Of a DNA stretch of 64,000 nucleotides, positions 19,221 to 29,400 are shown one piece after another (within the stretch, counting starts at the first letter, position 1; each line of letters starts with the position of its first letter). Source of the DNA: Acidobacteriota bacterium (GTDB taxonomy: Bacteria > Acidobacteriota > Thermoanaerobaculia > Multivoradales > Multivoraceae). The position numbers and the translations under genes were made by a program. The stretch is from the NCBI GenBank assembly GCA_029263415.1, contig JAJCXN010000051.1:349181-413180 (forward strand). Reading direction: 5' to 3'. A model generated the notes under the pieces. The model saw only the letters and a program-made list of their open reading frames with translations. It was not told the origin of the DNA and did no database searches.

Positions 19221-20002
19221 AGGGGGAAGTCCTGATCGTCAGCGACGACGAGCGCTTGTGGGTTCTGCGGCGGAGCCTGCTCGCAGCCGGTCTCAAGGTC
19301 GAGACGGCACCCGACGGCTTTTACGCCACGCTGTCTCTTGAGCGGCGGCGCCCCACCGCGATCCTCATGCCGTCGCGCCTAAGCGACATGACGGCGATCG
19401 AGTTGAGCAACATTCTCGCGGACGACCCTGCACTGGCGGATGTCCGCCGGGTTCTGCTCCTATTCATTGGCGACCAAGGCGTTGATCCCGCGGCCGGCGG
19501 GGCGTCCAGGAAAGAGCTGGCTGCTAGCTTCGACCTCGTGATTCCGGACGGCCTTCCCGAGGAACTCATTGCGGAAAGAGTGGTCGCACTGATCGGCTCC
19601 GGGAGCGCCTTTTCCGGTAACGGGCTCAGCGGCAATCTGGGAACGGTCGACTTCGCCCAGCTCATCCAGCTCCTAGGAGGCTCTCGTGAACCCGGCGTGC
19701 TGCACCTCGAACTCGGCCACGGTGCGCCGATAGAAGCGCGGATCTACTTTGATAGGGGCGAGATCGTCCACTGCGCCTGGGGCGACGAGGACGGCGAAGA
19801 AGCATTCAGAACCATCCTCAGGATGGCCTTGGTCGAACCCGCACGCTTCCGCTACCAGCAGCTGCCAAGGGCCGGATTGTTCAAGGTGCCCAAAACATTG
19901 AACAGTCCGGCGCACCGTCTGTTGCTCACCGCGGCTGCCCAGATCGACGAAGAGGACCGAGAGTCCGCGTCGACCCCAGGCGAGGAGGGTTTCTGTGCCT
20001 GA
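19217..20002 (+). CDS. pseudo-receiver plus PATAN (DUF4388) protein
   Basis: 261 residues from the GTG at 19217 (GTGA overlap). The N-terminal ~115 residues fold like a receiver (VLIVSDDERLWVLRRSLL) but lack the phospho-acceptor: the strand that should end in Asp reads AILMPSRLSDM. The rest (~130-250) matches the PATAN/DUF4388 pattern, with LSGNLGTVDFAQLIQLLGGS, GVLHLELGH, ARIYFDRGEIVHCAWG and DGEEAFRTIL. PATAN proteins often sit beside receivers and steer motility or polarity, so it is probably a signal-independent or protein-protein output of the array. Confidence 0.8.
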   Translation: MKGEVLIVSDDERLWVLRRSLLAAGLKVETAPDGFYATLSLERRRPTAILMPSRLSDMTAIELSNILADDPALADVRRVLLLFIGDQGVDPAAGGASRKELAASFDLVIPDGLPEELIAERVVALIGSGSAFSGNGLSGNLGTVDFAQLIQLLGGSREPGVLHLELGHGAPIEARIYFDRGEIVHCAWGDEDGEEAFRTILRMALVEPARFRYQQLPRAGLFKVPKTLNSPAHRLLLTAAAQIDEEDRESASTPGEEGFCA

Positions 20003-21005
20003 GGTTACAGGCCCGCAGCCGTTGGCGGCGCAGCATCATCCACGGATTGTGGTTGTCGATGACAGCGTGAGCGTTTGCCGAGCGGTCGAACGGATGGTCG
20101 CGATGCGTGGTGCACAGGTGGTTTCCATCCACACTGGTGAGGAGGCCCTGGTACGGCTTGAGCAGGAAGCGCCGGACCTAGTGATCTGCGATCTGGTTCT
20201 GCCCGACGTAGAGGGCTTCGATGTCTGTCGCTTCGTGCGCGGGAGTGCCCTGCTGAACAAGGTTCCGGTTCTTGCCATCACTGGTCTCGCGAGCGACGAC
20301 GCGAGGCGCCGGGCACTCGAGGCCGGTGCCGACAAGGTGCTGCAAAAGCCGTTTCGAAGCGAAGTGCTGCTCGCCGACATCGACGCCCTGCTGCGGACTG
20401 CTCGGGAACTCGCGCGGGAGCCGGTGGCCGCGGAACTGCCGCAGCCTGCGGAACTTCTGCAGCCTGCAGAACCTCCGCAGCTTGCTGGACCTCCGCAGCC
20501 TGCAGAAATGCCGCAGCCGACGAAACTCCCGCAGCCGCCAGAACTCCCGCAGTCGCCAGAACTCCCGAAACTCCCGGTTCCCTCGGAGCTGCCGGGAGCA
20601 GCGCAGCTGATCCTCAACCACTTGAACGCGCTGGATGGACTCGCTTCCTGTGTGTGGCGCCTGGCCAACGGCGCTCAAGGCGAGTGGGCCCTTGCAACTG
20701 CGCCAGCCGGTGACCCGGCCGCCATGCTCGAGGGGCTGCGCGCCTACGCTGCGTCGCTGGGCATCGCTCAGCCGGCGATGGCGGTGCTGGAGGACGAGGG
20801 CTGCGTGGTCCTGCTGGCCCGCCGCGAACGCTGCGGCTTCATCTGTCTCCGACTGGAGAATCCGGCCGTGCTGGGCAAGGCCCGCCTCCTCGTCCGTCGA
20901 TTCCTCAGTCATCTCGACCGCTTCGATCCCCCCACGTCGATGCCCTCGGAGAACGGGCCAACGCCCAGTTTCGACCGGGCACCGAGAACAAACCAAAGGA
21001 GCTAA
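19995..21005 (+). CDS. receiver domain with proline linker and Roadblock/LC7-like C-terminus
   Basis: 336 residues, GTG start overlapping the previous gene by 8 bp. The receiver domain (~17-130) is intact: VVVDDSVSV, LVICDLVLPDVEGFD, AITGLAS and LQKPFRS. A ~50-residue linker of about eight hexapeptide-like units (PQPAEL, PQSPEL and variants) follows. The C-terminal ~110 residues (NHLNALDGLASCVWRL, GFICLRLEN, KARLLVRRFLSHL) resemble a Roadblock/LC7 fold, which usually controls a small GTPase such as MglA. No mglA is in the window. The Roadblock call is by pattern and moderate. Confidence 0.72.
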   Translation: MPEVTGPQPLAAQHHPRIVVVDDSVSVCRAVERMVAMRGAQVVSIHTGEEALVRLEQEAPDLVICDLVLPDVEGFDVCRFVRGSALLNKVPVLAITGLASDDARRRALEAGADKVLQKPFRSEVLLADIDALLRTARELAREPVAAELPQPAELLQPAEPPQLAGPPQPAEMPQPTKLPQPPELPQSPELPKLPVPSELPGAAQLILNHLNALDGLASCVWRLANGAQGEWALATAPAGDPAAMLEGLRAYAASLGIAQPAMAVLEDEGCVVLLARRERCGFICLRLENPAVLGKARLLVRRFLSHLDRFDPPTSMPSENGPTPSFDRAPRTNQRS

Positions 21006-21010
21006 GCCTC

Positions 21011-21748
21011 ATGGACTCAGTCACTGGCAGTTACGATCTTGTTCTTGTTTCTCTTTCCTTCGTCATCTCAGTGATTGGCTCGTTCGCGGCCCTTCGCCTC
21101 TCCACCGTGATCCCCGAGCAAGAGCCGGAGGACCGCCTGCCGTGGGTGCTCGCGGCTGCGTTCGCGCTCGGCGCAGGCGGCATCTGGTCGATGCATTTCA
21201 TCGGCATGCTCGCGTTCGACATGGGAATGCCGGTCAGTTACAACGTGCCGCTCACCGGCGTCTCGTTGGTGCTTGCCTGGCTGGTGTCGGCGGCTGGTTT
21301 CTACATCGCAAGCCAAGGCGAGCCGACGATCCCTAGGATTGTCCTGGCCGGCGTGGTCATGGGTAGTGGAGTCACGGCCATGCACTACACCGGCATGGTT
21401 GCCATGCGCATGCCCGCAGCGATGACCTTCAACACCGGTCTTGTGGCACTGTCGGTTGTCATTGCGGTGGTGGCTTCGTCCGCAGCGCTGTGGTTGGCAA
21501 TGCACGTGACTGTCGCCTGGCAGATGGCGGCGGCCAGTGTGGTGATGGGTATTGCTGTCTGTGGAATGCACTACACCGGCATGGCCGCGGCCCGCTTCAC
21601 TCCCGAGGGCGGCGATGCAGTGACGCAACTGTCTGCGGTTTCGACCGACTTCCTGGCCTACACCGTGTTCTTGGTCAGTCTGGTGATCATGGTGCTCGGC
21701 GTTGCTTTCGGTCGGGTGGACACCGGAGACGAGCTGGTTCTCGAATAG
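21011..21748 (+). CDS. MHYT-domain membrane sensor without output domain
   Basis: 245 residues, seven predicted membrane helices. Three repeats of the MHYT motif (IWSMHFIGM, TAMHYTGMVAM, CGMHYTGMAAA) define the family, thought to bind a metal such as copper and to sense O2, CO or NO. Most MHYT proteins carry GGDEF/EAL or kinase domains; here the protein ends after the membrane block. As the last gene of the chemosensory operon (AAAGGAG about 11 bases before its ATG), it could feed a signal to the array. That coupling is inference. Confidence 0.88.
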   Translation: MDSVTGSYDLVLVSLSFVISVIGSFAALRLSTVIPEQEPEDRLPWVLAAAFALGAGGIWSMHFIGMLAFDMGMPVSYNVPLTGVSLVLAWLVSAAGFYIASQGEPTIPRIVLAGVVMGSGVTAMHYTGMVAMRMPAAMTFNTGLVALSVVIAVVASSAALWLAMHVTVAWQMAAASVVMGIAVCGMHYTGMAAARFTPEGGDAVTQLSAVSTDFLAYTVFLVSLVIMVLGVAFGRVDTGDELVLE

Positions 21749-22133
21749 TCCGAATAGTAGGGCTGCGTTCGACAGGCGCGTGGCCCCGGCATGGACCGGC
21801 TGCCGGATACCCCACTGCGGGATATGCCCCACATCGTGCACACATCTAAGGATCCGGTCGTGTTGTCACGGCACTCTGGCAGTGTGGGGCCCTCTGGCAG
21901 TGTGGGGCCCTGCGGTTCTGCGGCCCTGCGATACCTGCGACGTGGATGCGGAAGGGCAACGAGCGTCGTGCCGCCGATGGAGGCCTTGGTTTGGTTTGGG
22001 GAAGCGCCGTTCGGGCCCTGCTGCCGGCGGGCCGGCTCTTCTTGGGCCCTTGGGTGACGTCTGCCACGAGTGCCACTTTCAAGGCCAAGGCCGTAGAGAG
22101 ACGGCGGGACGTGGGTTGCGGCGCCGCAGCAAC
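21749..22133. other. intergenic stretch with an 18-bp direct repeat
   Basis: No gene seen. CTCTGGCAGTGTGGGGCC occurs twice back to back at about 21873-21908, followed by a GC-rich run. It lies between the convergent MHYT gene and a minus-strand methyltransferase gene; no strong T-tailed hairpin was found. Confidence 0.6.
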
Positions 22134-23552
22134 CTAGCGCGGCCTCAGCCGTCGCAATGCCGCTCGTGCGAACCGCAGCGGCAGGCCTCCCTTGCGCTCC
22201 AAGACCGCCTTCAACATGCGCTGTTCGACTTCGAGGTCGTAGATCTGCATTGCGGTGCGGAGCCGCTGGTCAGCTTTGTCGAGCAGGCTGAAATGGGCTG
22301 GCCACCCATCGATCGACAAGCACAGCACCTCGAGACCATTGAAGGGTTCGGGCAGTTCCAGAGTGACCGCCCAGTCGCCGCCTGTGTAGTCCTCTCCATA
22401 GCGTGACCTAAGATCGGTGCGCGAGATCGTCGTCGGGTGCTCCACTTCAGCGCTCGCAAGAGGTGTGTGTGAGACGGGATGGCTAACGATCTCGGGCAGC
22501 GAGAGCGCCTCGATGGTGGTCTTGGGCTGGATGTCCTTGGTGGCATCGAGCTCCGCTACGCCCCAGCCAGAGACAGTCACCGTACGGTTGTCGAGCAGCT
22601 CAATTCGATCGAGATAGCCCACAGGTAGGCGAAGAAGCCGAGTGGATTGCTGCTGAGCAAGCTCCGTTGCCTCGCCCTTCCCTGCCTTGCTCACGACCCA
22701 CAGATCTTGCGCGTCCCACAGCCCCTGAGGAACGAACTCGATCGAGTCAAGCGCAGAGCCCGCAGCGCGGCCGATCGCGGCCCTGATCCAAGCGTCGCTC
22801 ACCCAGGTCGTGCCATACACCTCATGGTCTAAGTGTTCGCTTTCACTGTGCCGCTCGAAGACGAAGCCCGTTTCTGTTTGACCGTCATCGACCTGCTCAG
22901 GTTTGTGATCGAGGTTGTGCGTTGAAAGGCACAGGACGCCACCTGGCGCGACCTCTTGCCACAGCCGTTTGAGCCAGGCCTCAAAGCTCGCCTGGGGAAG
23001 GTGAGTGAAAACCGATTGCACGGTGACCAAGGAGTGACCGCCTTCGCCCGCGAACTGCTCAGGACGATGACTCGACTGCAGCCCGGTAACGCCGAACTGC
23101 CTTTCGACAAAAGCAACCGCCGCAGGGTCGATCTCACAACCGGTGATGGCGAGGTCTGGATTGTTGGCCACGCCGAATCGCAACATCCGCCCGTAGCCAC
23201 AGCCGAAATCTAGCCAGCTCTGATGTTCACATCTGGACCGATCGAGCAGCTGCTGTGCCATGCGCCAGGCCCAGGCGCCACACCGGTGGTAGAGCACTAG
23301 CGCATCGTTCCAAGAGCTCTGACATTCACTCATCGCGGAGGCGAACATCTCGTCACTACGATGCACGGTTGTATCGAGGCTGCTCGGTGCTCCCAAGCGA
23401 TCTAGATAAGCTGCCAAGAGTCGGTTGTGGGTTGGAGTGCCGTGGGCGACTTCGAAGTGATCGGTGGGTCCGTCCAAGCGGGCGTCGCCACTCGACTTCG
23501 CCGAGGAGACGGGGCTCAAGACGCCTTCACCGTGCACCAACGAGCGTCGCAC
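22134..23552 (-). CDS. class I SAM-dependent methyltransferase
   Basis: 472 residues. Motif I WLDFGCGYGRMLRF, acidic strand TGCEIDPAAVAFVE, and the VTVQSVFTHLP, APGGVLCLSTHN segments show a catalytic Rossmann domain at ~115-260. The C-terminal third (~330-470) is beta-rich with an Arg-rich end and has no recognised family. Its start overlaps the 3' end of the upstream radical SAM gene by 37 bp on the same strand, so the two are probably translated together and act in one modification pathway. Confidence 0.8.
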   Translation of the reverse strand: MRRSLVHGEGVLSPVSSAKSSGDARLDGPTDHFEVAHGTPTHNRLLAAYLDRLGAPSSLDTTVHRSDEMFASAMSECQSSWNDALVLYHRCGAWAWRMAQQLLDRSRCEHQSWLDFGCGYGRMLRFGVANNPDLAITGCEIDPAAVAFVERQFGVTGLQSSHRPEQFAGEGGHSLVTVQSVFTHLPQASFEAWLKRLWQEVAPGGVLCLSTHNLDHKPEQVDDGQTETGFVFERHSESEHLDHEVYGTTWVSDAWIRAAIGRAAGSALDSIEFVPQGLWDAQDLWVVSKAGKGEATELAQQQSTRLLRLPVGYLDRIELLDNRTVTVSGWGVAELDATKDIQPKTTIEALSLPEIVSHPVSHTPLASAEVEHPTTISRTDLRSRYGEDYTGGDWAVTLELPEPFNGLEVLCLSIDGWPAHFSLLDKADQRLRTAMQIYDLEVEQRMLKAVLERKGGLPLRFARAALRRLRPR

Positions 23553-24640
23553 TCTTCGCAGTGGTTGGAGCGACCCGGCCCCGCATGAGAAGCGTCAGTG
23601 ACATATCTGCGCAGCGTCTGCATGGCCTCGCCATTGCGGATCGAGTCCAGTGATTCAGTGAGCAGGTTGCCGACCGCTTGCTCGCTCTTGTAGATCAAGC
23701 AGCATGGCAAGACGTCGCCGTTGGCGTTGACCACGACCGTGTCCCATAGCTGCCGACAGAACGTTGACATTACACCTTCGGAGCTCTCACCGAGCGCCAT
23801 CATCGGCTCATGTTCAGGACGATCCTCAACAGCCGTTGCGTTCCACTCTGCACGGTGCTCGTCAGGGCACCAAAACTTGTCGTCCAGCAAGAACTCAACC
23901 CCGCACTCTGCGGCGAGTCGGCGCGCATCGTCGACCTCGTGCTCGTTGTATCGATGGAGCAACATTTTGTACAAGATTTGAGGTTGATCGAGTCCCAATC
24001 GGGCTTTGGCATCGGCGAGCCCCGTCATGTTTTTCAGCACCCGTGCCAGATTGCCGCCAACACGATACTTCTCGTAGCTCGCTTGAGTAGCGCCGTCGAT
24101 CGAGACGATGATGCGCCCGATTCCGGACGCAACGATGCGCTCGTTGAACGCATCATCGTAGTCTTTGGTGGACAGGTTGACGCTGATCTCGGTGTGTACG
24201 TTGTGCTTGCTAAAGAACTCGATGTACTCCGGTAGATGTCGGTTCAAGAAGGGCTCGCCCCAGTTGTAGAGCAAGACCTCGTCTAGTAGTTCTACATCGA
24301 ACCGGTCGGCGATGGTCTGGAAGTTCTCGGGGGTTAGCTGCTCCTTGGCTAAGCCGGAATACCCGCCGCCGGTGGGACAGAAGGGGCACTTGAGATTGCA
24401 CGCCGTGGCTGGTTCCAAGATCAGGGTAGTGGGCTGACTTCGGAGCGCAATCGACTCAAGCCGCACCTCCTCATCGAGCGTTCTTCGGTTCTCGAAACGC
24501 CGTCGATCGATTCTGCCTGGAGGCGTAGCAGGAGGCCCCTGCCGGCCGCGAATGGCCTTTGCCGAAAGCGTGCGCAGCCAAGACCACACCGAAGCCGGAG
24601 TACGTTGCTCTTCCTTCTGGAGGATTGGAAGCTCGGTCAT
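23516..24640 (-). CDS. radical SAM / SPASM domain protein
   Basis: 374 residues from the ATG at 24640. The [4Fe-4S] motif CNLKCPFC lies in ILEPATACNLKCPFCPTGGG. GEPFLNRHL is the SAM-binding 'GGEP'-type motif with the first Gly replaced. DTVVVNANGDVLPCC and the terminal HCEECDARWC are SPASM auxiliary-cluster cysteines. Such enzymes modify peptides or small molecules, or act as dehydrogenases. The frame extends upstream to 24877, but those codons run through the attL tRNA fragment and are not coding. Paired with the methyltransferase downstream. Confidence 0.88.
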   Translation of the reverse strand: MTELPILQKEEQRTPASVWSWLRTLSAKAIRGRQGPPATPPGRIDRRRFENRRTLDEEVRLESIALRSQPTTLILEPATACNLKCPFCPTGGGYSGLAKEQLTPENFQTIADRFDVELLDEVLLYNWGEPFLNRHLPEYIEFFSKHNVHTEISVNLSTKDYDDAFNERIVASGIGRIIVSIDGATQASYEKYRVGGNLARVLKNMTGLADAKARLGLDQPQILYKMLLHRYNEHEVDDARRLAAECGVEFLLDDKFWCPDEHRAEWNATAVEDRPEHEPMMALGESSEGVMSTFCRQLWDTVVVNANGDVLPCCLIYKSEQAVGNLLTESLDSIRNGEAMQTLRRYVTDASHAGPGRSNHCEECDARWCTVKAS

Positions 24641-24842
24641 TGAGGGATGCCGTTCATGAGGCGCAGTATGACGCCATCGGCGCGTCGGCGAAACTCCTCG
24701 TGCGTTCCCCGGCCGGGCCTGGTTGAAGTGTGCCTTGCCCCCAACCGGAATTCCTGAACGGCATGCCGAGGCGGGGGAGGAACTATTCGAGCGAGGGCCG
24801 CTTGGAAAGAACTGAGAAGCGGAAACGCCGGTAGGTGACGCT

Positions 24843-24897
24843 CGCGCGTGGCGCACCCGTAGGGATTCGAACCCCAAACCTCCTGATCCGTAGTCAG
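24843..24897 (-). repeat. attL: displaced 3' fragment of tRNA-Arg
   Basis: Identical over 55 bp to 62623-62677. It contains the T-arm, variable loop, anticodon region and encoded CCA end of tRNA-Arg on the minus strand, and stops in the anticodon stem. The 5' half of the tRNA is missing here. Confidence 0.95.
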
Positions 24898-25003
24898 CGA
24901 TCAGTGCTTTGCTGGGCTTTGCGAATCGCGCAGAAACCGCCGTTTCACTAGTGTTTCCGGTACTCTTGTCTCTGGCGGAGTTTGCCCGAGTTTTGCGGTT
25001 AGT

Positions 25004-25022
25004 TGATTGCCAGGTGATTGCC
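25004..25022 (+). promoter_or_regulatory. arm-type integrase-binding repeat, left end
   Basis: TGATTGCCAGGTGATTGCC, two TGATTGCC octamers 11 bp apart. The identical 19-mer recurs at 62562-62580 inside the right end. Position and pairing match arm-type sites of tyrosine integrases; binding is inferred. Confidence 0.65.
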
Positions 25023-25059
25023 AGAGCGTTCTGGGCTCCGCTTGGTCGAGGTGCATCAG

Positions 25060-26316
25060 ATGAAGCAGAAGATCACGAAGATGGCTCTGGATCGCTTGGT
25101 TCGGGAAAGCCAGGATGCCAGCAACTCCAAACGCGAGTTTGTTTGGGACACAGAGGTTCCTGGCTTCGGAGTCAAGACGACGCGGACCAAGGGCCTGGTC
25201 TATGTGTTCCAGTATCGGGCGAGAAGCCAGTCATCAAAGACCGCGCCACGGCGGCTGACGCTCGGCCGCCACGGAGAACTCACTCCGACTCAAGCGCGTT
25301 CATTGGCAGCGAAGCTCCTCCTCGAGGTGCGGTCCGGGCGTGACCCTGGCGAGCGCCTAAGGTCTTCGGATGCGCCTCTTGTATCCCAGTTGGCGGCGCG
25401 CTTCTTGAGCGAGTATCTGCCAAACAAGAAACGCCCGCCGCGCGCGTCGACCAGAGCGGACTACGAGCGGTTGTTCCGCTTACATATCCTCCCTACCTTG
25501 GGGAAGCGGGAGGTGGCGGGGGTCACTGTTGCTGACGTAGAGAGTCTGCACCAAGCCATGGTTGCAACACCGTACTTCGCGAACCGCATGCTCTCTGTCT
25601 TGCGTCAGGCGTTTGGGCAAGCCATTCGCTGGGGATGGCGGGAGCCTGCCGACAATCCCGTCGCGCACGTGGAGCGATACCAAGAGCCGCGGCGGGGTGC
25701 CAAGAAAGAGGTCATGCTCTCCGCCGAACAAATGCGAGCGCTCCTCGATGCGATCCGAGAGGAGCGGTCGGCTAGCGGTGATGTGGCGACCGTTGCGATC
25801 GAAGTGATCTTCTGGACGGGATGGCGATCGAGCGAGGTTCTGCTCCTCCAGTGGGAGAACGTTGATCTTGAGCGACGCCGCGCAAAGTTGCTGCTCACCA
25901 AAACGGCGGGTGAGGAGTATCGCGTGCTGCCGGAGGTTGTCGTTCCATTGTTGAAGTCGTTGCCGAGAGTCGCGGGGTGCTCCTATGTCTTTCCCGGGCG
26001 CAATCTTGTTGGCCCCCGCACAACGGTGCGCGGTCCTTGGGGCCGGATCCGGCGTCGAGCGAGACTCGATGGTCTTGAGGTTCTCGGTCCACTTCGGCTT
26101 CACGATTTGCGGCACAACGTGGTGTCGTGGGATGTGAGCCGCGGAGTGCCATTGGAGATTGCGGGGAAGAACGTCGGGCATCGTTCGCGTGAGGCTACTG
26201 AGGTGTATGCGCACTTTGCGCCCGATGCGTTGAAGCGGGCGGCGGATGAGAGAGCCGAGGCCATGAGCAACGCTGTCGGCACGGCCCGGTCGGTTGGTGA
26301 GCGAGAGAGTCGCTAG
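25060..26316 (+). CDS. int: tyrosine-type site-specific integrase of the island
   Basis: About 418 residues from the ATG at 25060. The N-terminal region (VWDTEVPGFGVKTTRTKGLVYVFQYR, then LGRHGELTPTQARSLAAKLLLEVRSG) is the arm-binding domain common in tRNA-targeting integrases. A SAM-like core-binding domain spans ~110-210. Catalytic residues are visible: Arg in WTGWRSSEVLLL, His-x2-Arg in LHDLRHNVV, His in NVGHRS and the nucleophile Tyr in EVYAHF. It lies 160 bp inside attL and is expected to integrate and excise the island with a recombination-directionality factor; the C-terminal HTH of the protein at 59211-62564 is one candidate. Confidence 0.95.
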   Translation: MKQKITKMALDRLVRESQDASNSKREFVWDTEVPGFGVKTTRTKGLVYVFQYRARSQSSKTAPRRLTLGRHGELTPTQARSLAAKLLLEVRSGRDPGERLRSSDAPLVSQLAARFLSEYLPNKKRPPRASTRADYERLFRLHILPTLGKREVAGVTVADVESLHQAMVATPYFANRMLSVLRQAFGQAIRWGWREPADNPVAHVERYQEPRRGAKKEVMLSAEQMRALLDAIREERSASGDVATVAIEVIFWTGWRSSEVLLLQWENVDLERRRAKLLLTKTAGEEYRVLPEVVVPLLKSLPRVAGCSYVFPGRNLVGPRTTVRGPWGRIRRRARLDGLEVLGPLRLHDLRHNVVSWDVSRGVPLEIAGKNVGHRSREATEVYAHFAPDALKRAADERAEAMSNAVGTARSVGERESR

Positions 26317-26458
26317 GTGCCCCGCCATCTTCGACTGACAAGGGGCCAGCCCGAAAGAAACCGCGTGACGCCGGGTAAGTTCTGGTAACACCATGCCGGA
26401 GCAGAATCCGAGCATACGGCATGGAGAGCGAGACTCGCTTCGTAGTACCTTTTAGCTT

Positions 26459-29400
26459 ATGAACAAGGATCCATACTGGAGAAAGATCGAACTTTCGTTG
26501 GCTGGAAAGATCGACCGTGACCTCTTCGAGCGCTATGCCGTAGAAGCGGTGCGGCGAGAGATCCCGAGCGCGGTACCGGTGAGCGGTGGCAGCGACGATG
26601 GTGTCGATGGAATGACTGCTGGCTCGGGTCCATTCCTGGTGATCACCACCGCGAAGAGCCCCCTCGCCAACCTGAAAGGGAGCCTTGACTCGTACTTGCG
26701 GAGTTGCGGGCCGCGTCGCTCGATCGTTCTGGTGAATCGCGAGGACCTTTCGAAGAAGCGTCGCGACAACCTAGATGCGGCTGCCGCGGAGCGTGGCTTC
26801 ACGGTAGTGCAGAATTACGATCGGAACGCACTCGTTCCCAGGCTGTACCGCGATAGCGCTTGGTGCAAAGACCTACTTGGCCTGTCTGGCAAGCCCGCAG
26901 CGCTTTCAGCTCTGCCCCCAAGACCGAGGGTCGGCCCTCCGCAGATTGTGGGAAGAGAAGGAGTAATCAGCTGGCTGTCTGCCTTGAAGGGTGATGGGCT
27001 GCTGATTGGCGATCCTGGAGTGGGAAAGACTCACATCCTTTTCGGGATGTCGCAGAGAGGGCACGGTCTTTTTTTGGTGAGCCAAGACGAGGCAGAGATT
27101 GCGAACGGGATTCGCGATCAGGGCCCTACGAACGTTTTCGTGGACGATCCACACGCCACTCCAGAGTTTCTGGAGCGGCTCAAGGTACTGCGCGTGGAGA
27201 CGAAGGCCGAGTTCAGAATCATAGCTACTGCTTGGTCCGGCGAAGCAGAACGGCAGCAGGAAGCACTCGGTGTTCCCGACCAACAGGTCTTTTGGGTCAA
27301 GCCCCTTCGTCGCGACGATATGGTCGAGGTCGTCAAGCTGGCTGGTATCGAATCACCAGTGGGCCTCGTCCGGGAACTGCTTGACCAAGCCGCAGGGCGC
27401 CCTGGAGTGGTCGTAGCCCTCGTCTACCTTGTGCTGTCAGGGGACGTCGAACAGGTGGCGCTTGGACAAGCGCTCCGTCGACACCTACGGGTGCGCCTTG
27501 AGCGATTGCTCGGCAAGGATCCAAGTGCTCTGGTCGGAGCTTTTGCGTTGGGTGGCGACGGTGGGCTAGAGGCTATTCGAGTGGCTCAGGCTTTGAATAA
27601 GCCCCTCGACGACTTACTCGTTGAGGTTCGACTGCTTGCTGCAGGGGGCGTGCTTCGACCCGGTCCGTCGGGAACCTTTGTTGCATGGCCGCCGGCTCTG
27701 CGGTGGGCTCTTGTTAACGAATACTTTTTCGGCCCCGGCCCTCATCTACCCTTCGAAGAGTTCTTTCGGTGCGTTGCTGATCCACAGGAGGCGGTCTCTA
27801 CTCTTGTCGGCGCTGCGCACTGCGGAGCATCGATTCCAGGGTTGGCTGAGCTGGTGGCCAACTTCGCGGGCGCTGAGGGTTGGCGCTCGTTCGTCCTATT
27901 GGGTGCTGAGGAAGCAAACTGGGTTCTAGGAGAACATCCTCAACTCCTGGAAGAGGTAGTGTTGGAATGCCTTCGGGTCATCCCGGCACGAACCTTACCC
28001 GAGCTCTTCGCGGCTCTCGCGTCCTGCGCGTCTCCGCGCTTCAATAGACAGCCTTGGCCACTTGAGGCGATCTCAAGCTGGATCAAGAAGGCGGCGCCAT
28101 ATCAACGAGAGGCTATTAGCCGAAGGCATAATCTTGCGGAGGCCATCCTCCAGTCTCTCCAGACCGCCGACTTTGTCGAGCAGGCGCTGAAGTGTTTGCC
28201 GTTGGTGTTCCGAATCGGTTTCGAAGTGGTCGAGAGCGATCCTGGCAGCGGTAACACCGTTACTTTTAGGCGCGGCGCGCTTCTCGAACCGGACGTGGCA
28301 GCCCTAGCAGAAGCCTGGCGTTCGCTAGCCTCCTGCCTCGGTGGCCACGTGGATCGGCTACCGTGGCCTGAACTCCTGGATGTGTTAGGAGAACTCGCAG
28401 ATCCCGCGTCTGTAGCGATGGGAAAAGCAGTGCGAAACTCACTGATCGTCTCGTGCAAGGAGCTCGCGACTTTGCTGATAGACGATCTTGCTGACTTCTC
28501 CGCTGGGATGCCTGCCGTGCAGCAGCGGTTGGGAGAGGCCCAGAAGGACCTCGGTCTTGATATGTCAATGAACCCCTGCGGCGTCTTTGAGACTCTATTC
28601 CCTTTGGACGAGCACGTTGACGACTGGGACGCGCGTCAGTCTTCGTGGACTGAGAACCTAGTGAGCCTTGCTGATGAATGGGCGTCGCGAGGCCCTGCAG
28701 AAATCCTGGACGGGCTCATCGATGTCGAGGAGCAAGCGACACTTCTCTCGAAGACCTACCCTCGCCTGACGCCACAATTCTGTGGAGAGTTGGCCAGCCG
28801 AGCAGAAAGTCCAGCATGGTGGGTAGGAGAAGTGATGAGTCGGGGTATGAATCCGGACCTGGTAGAGCCGTTCTTGCGCCAGGCGCTGAGTACTGGCGAG
28901 GATACCGAGGGCCTGTTCCTCAGACTCCTCGCCACGCCTCGGTATCAGTACGTCGTGGTCTGCGTTGGGCTTGGTTGCCCGAGCCTCCCGGCGACAGTGG
29001 TTGATGGTCTCTTCCGGTGCATCGACGATGGTTACAAGCAAATGGTGTCGACATTGATCATTAGAGGAGAGGTTTCCGAGGGCTATACACGCCGGTTGCT
29101 TGAGTGTGAGATGGAACCACTAGCGACCTCGGCTGCCGCTGGTGAGTGGAACGCTGAACCAAAGCGCTCAGTGCGAGAAGGAGTTCGTACGGCCTGGGAG
29201 CACGCCGTCGCCGCGGCTCGCTCCGAAACGTACTGGATGGTGGAGATCCTCAAGAGTGAGCCGGACCTTGCATATAGATGGATCGCTGGTCGTATCGAAG
29301 AGAATCCCACTCCGCCCAGCATCTTCACGGAAGATAAGCTCGCGAGGTCGGCGTCCGAGTCTCTTGACCAGGAGCGACTGAGCGAGCTTCTGGGGCGCTT

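Noticed and set aside
24641..24877. N-terminal extension of the radical SAM protein
   Set aside because: These codons run through the attL tRNA fragment; the ATG at 24640 gives the expected protein start.
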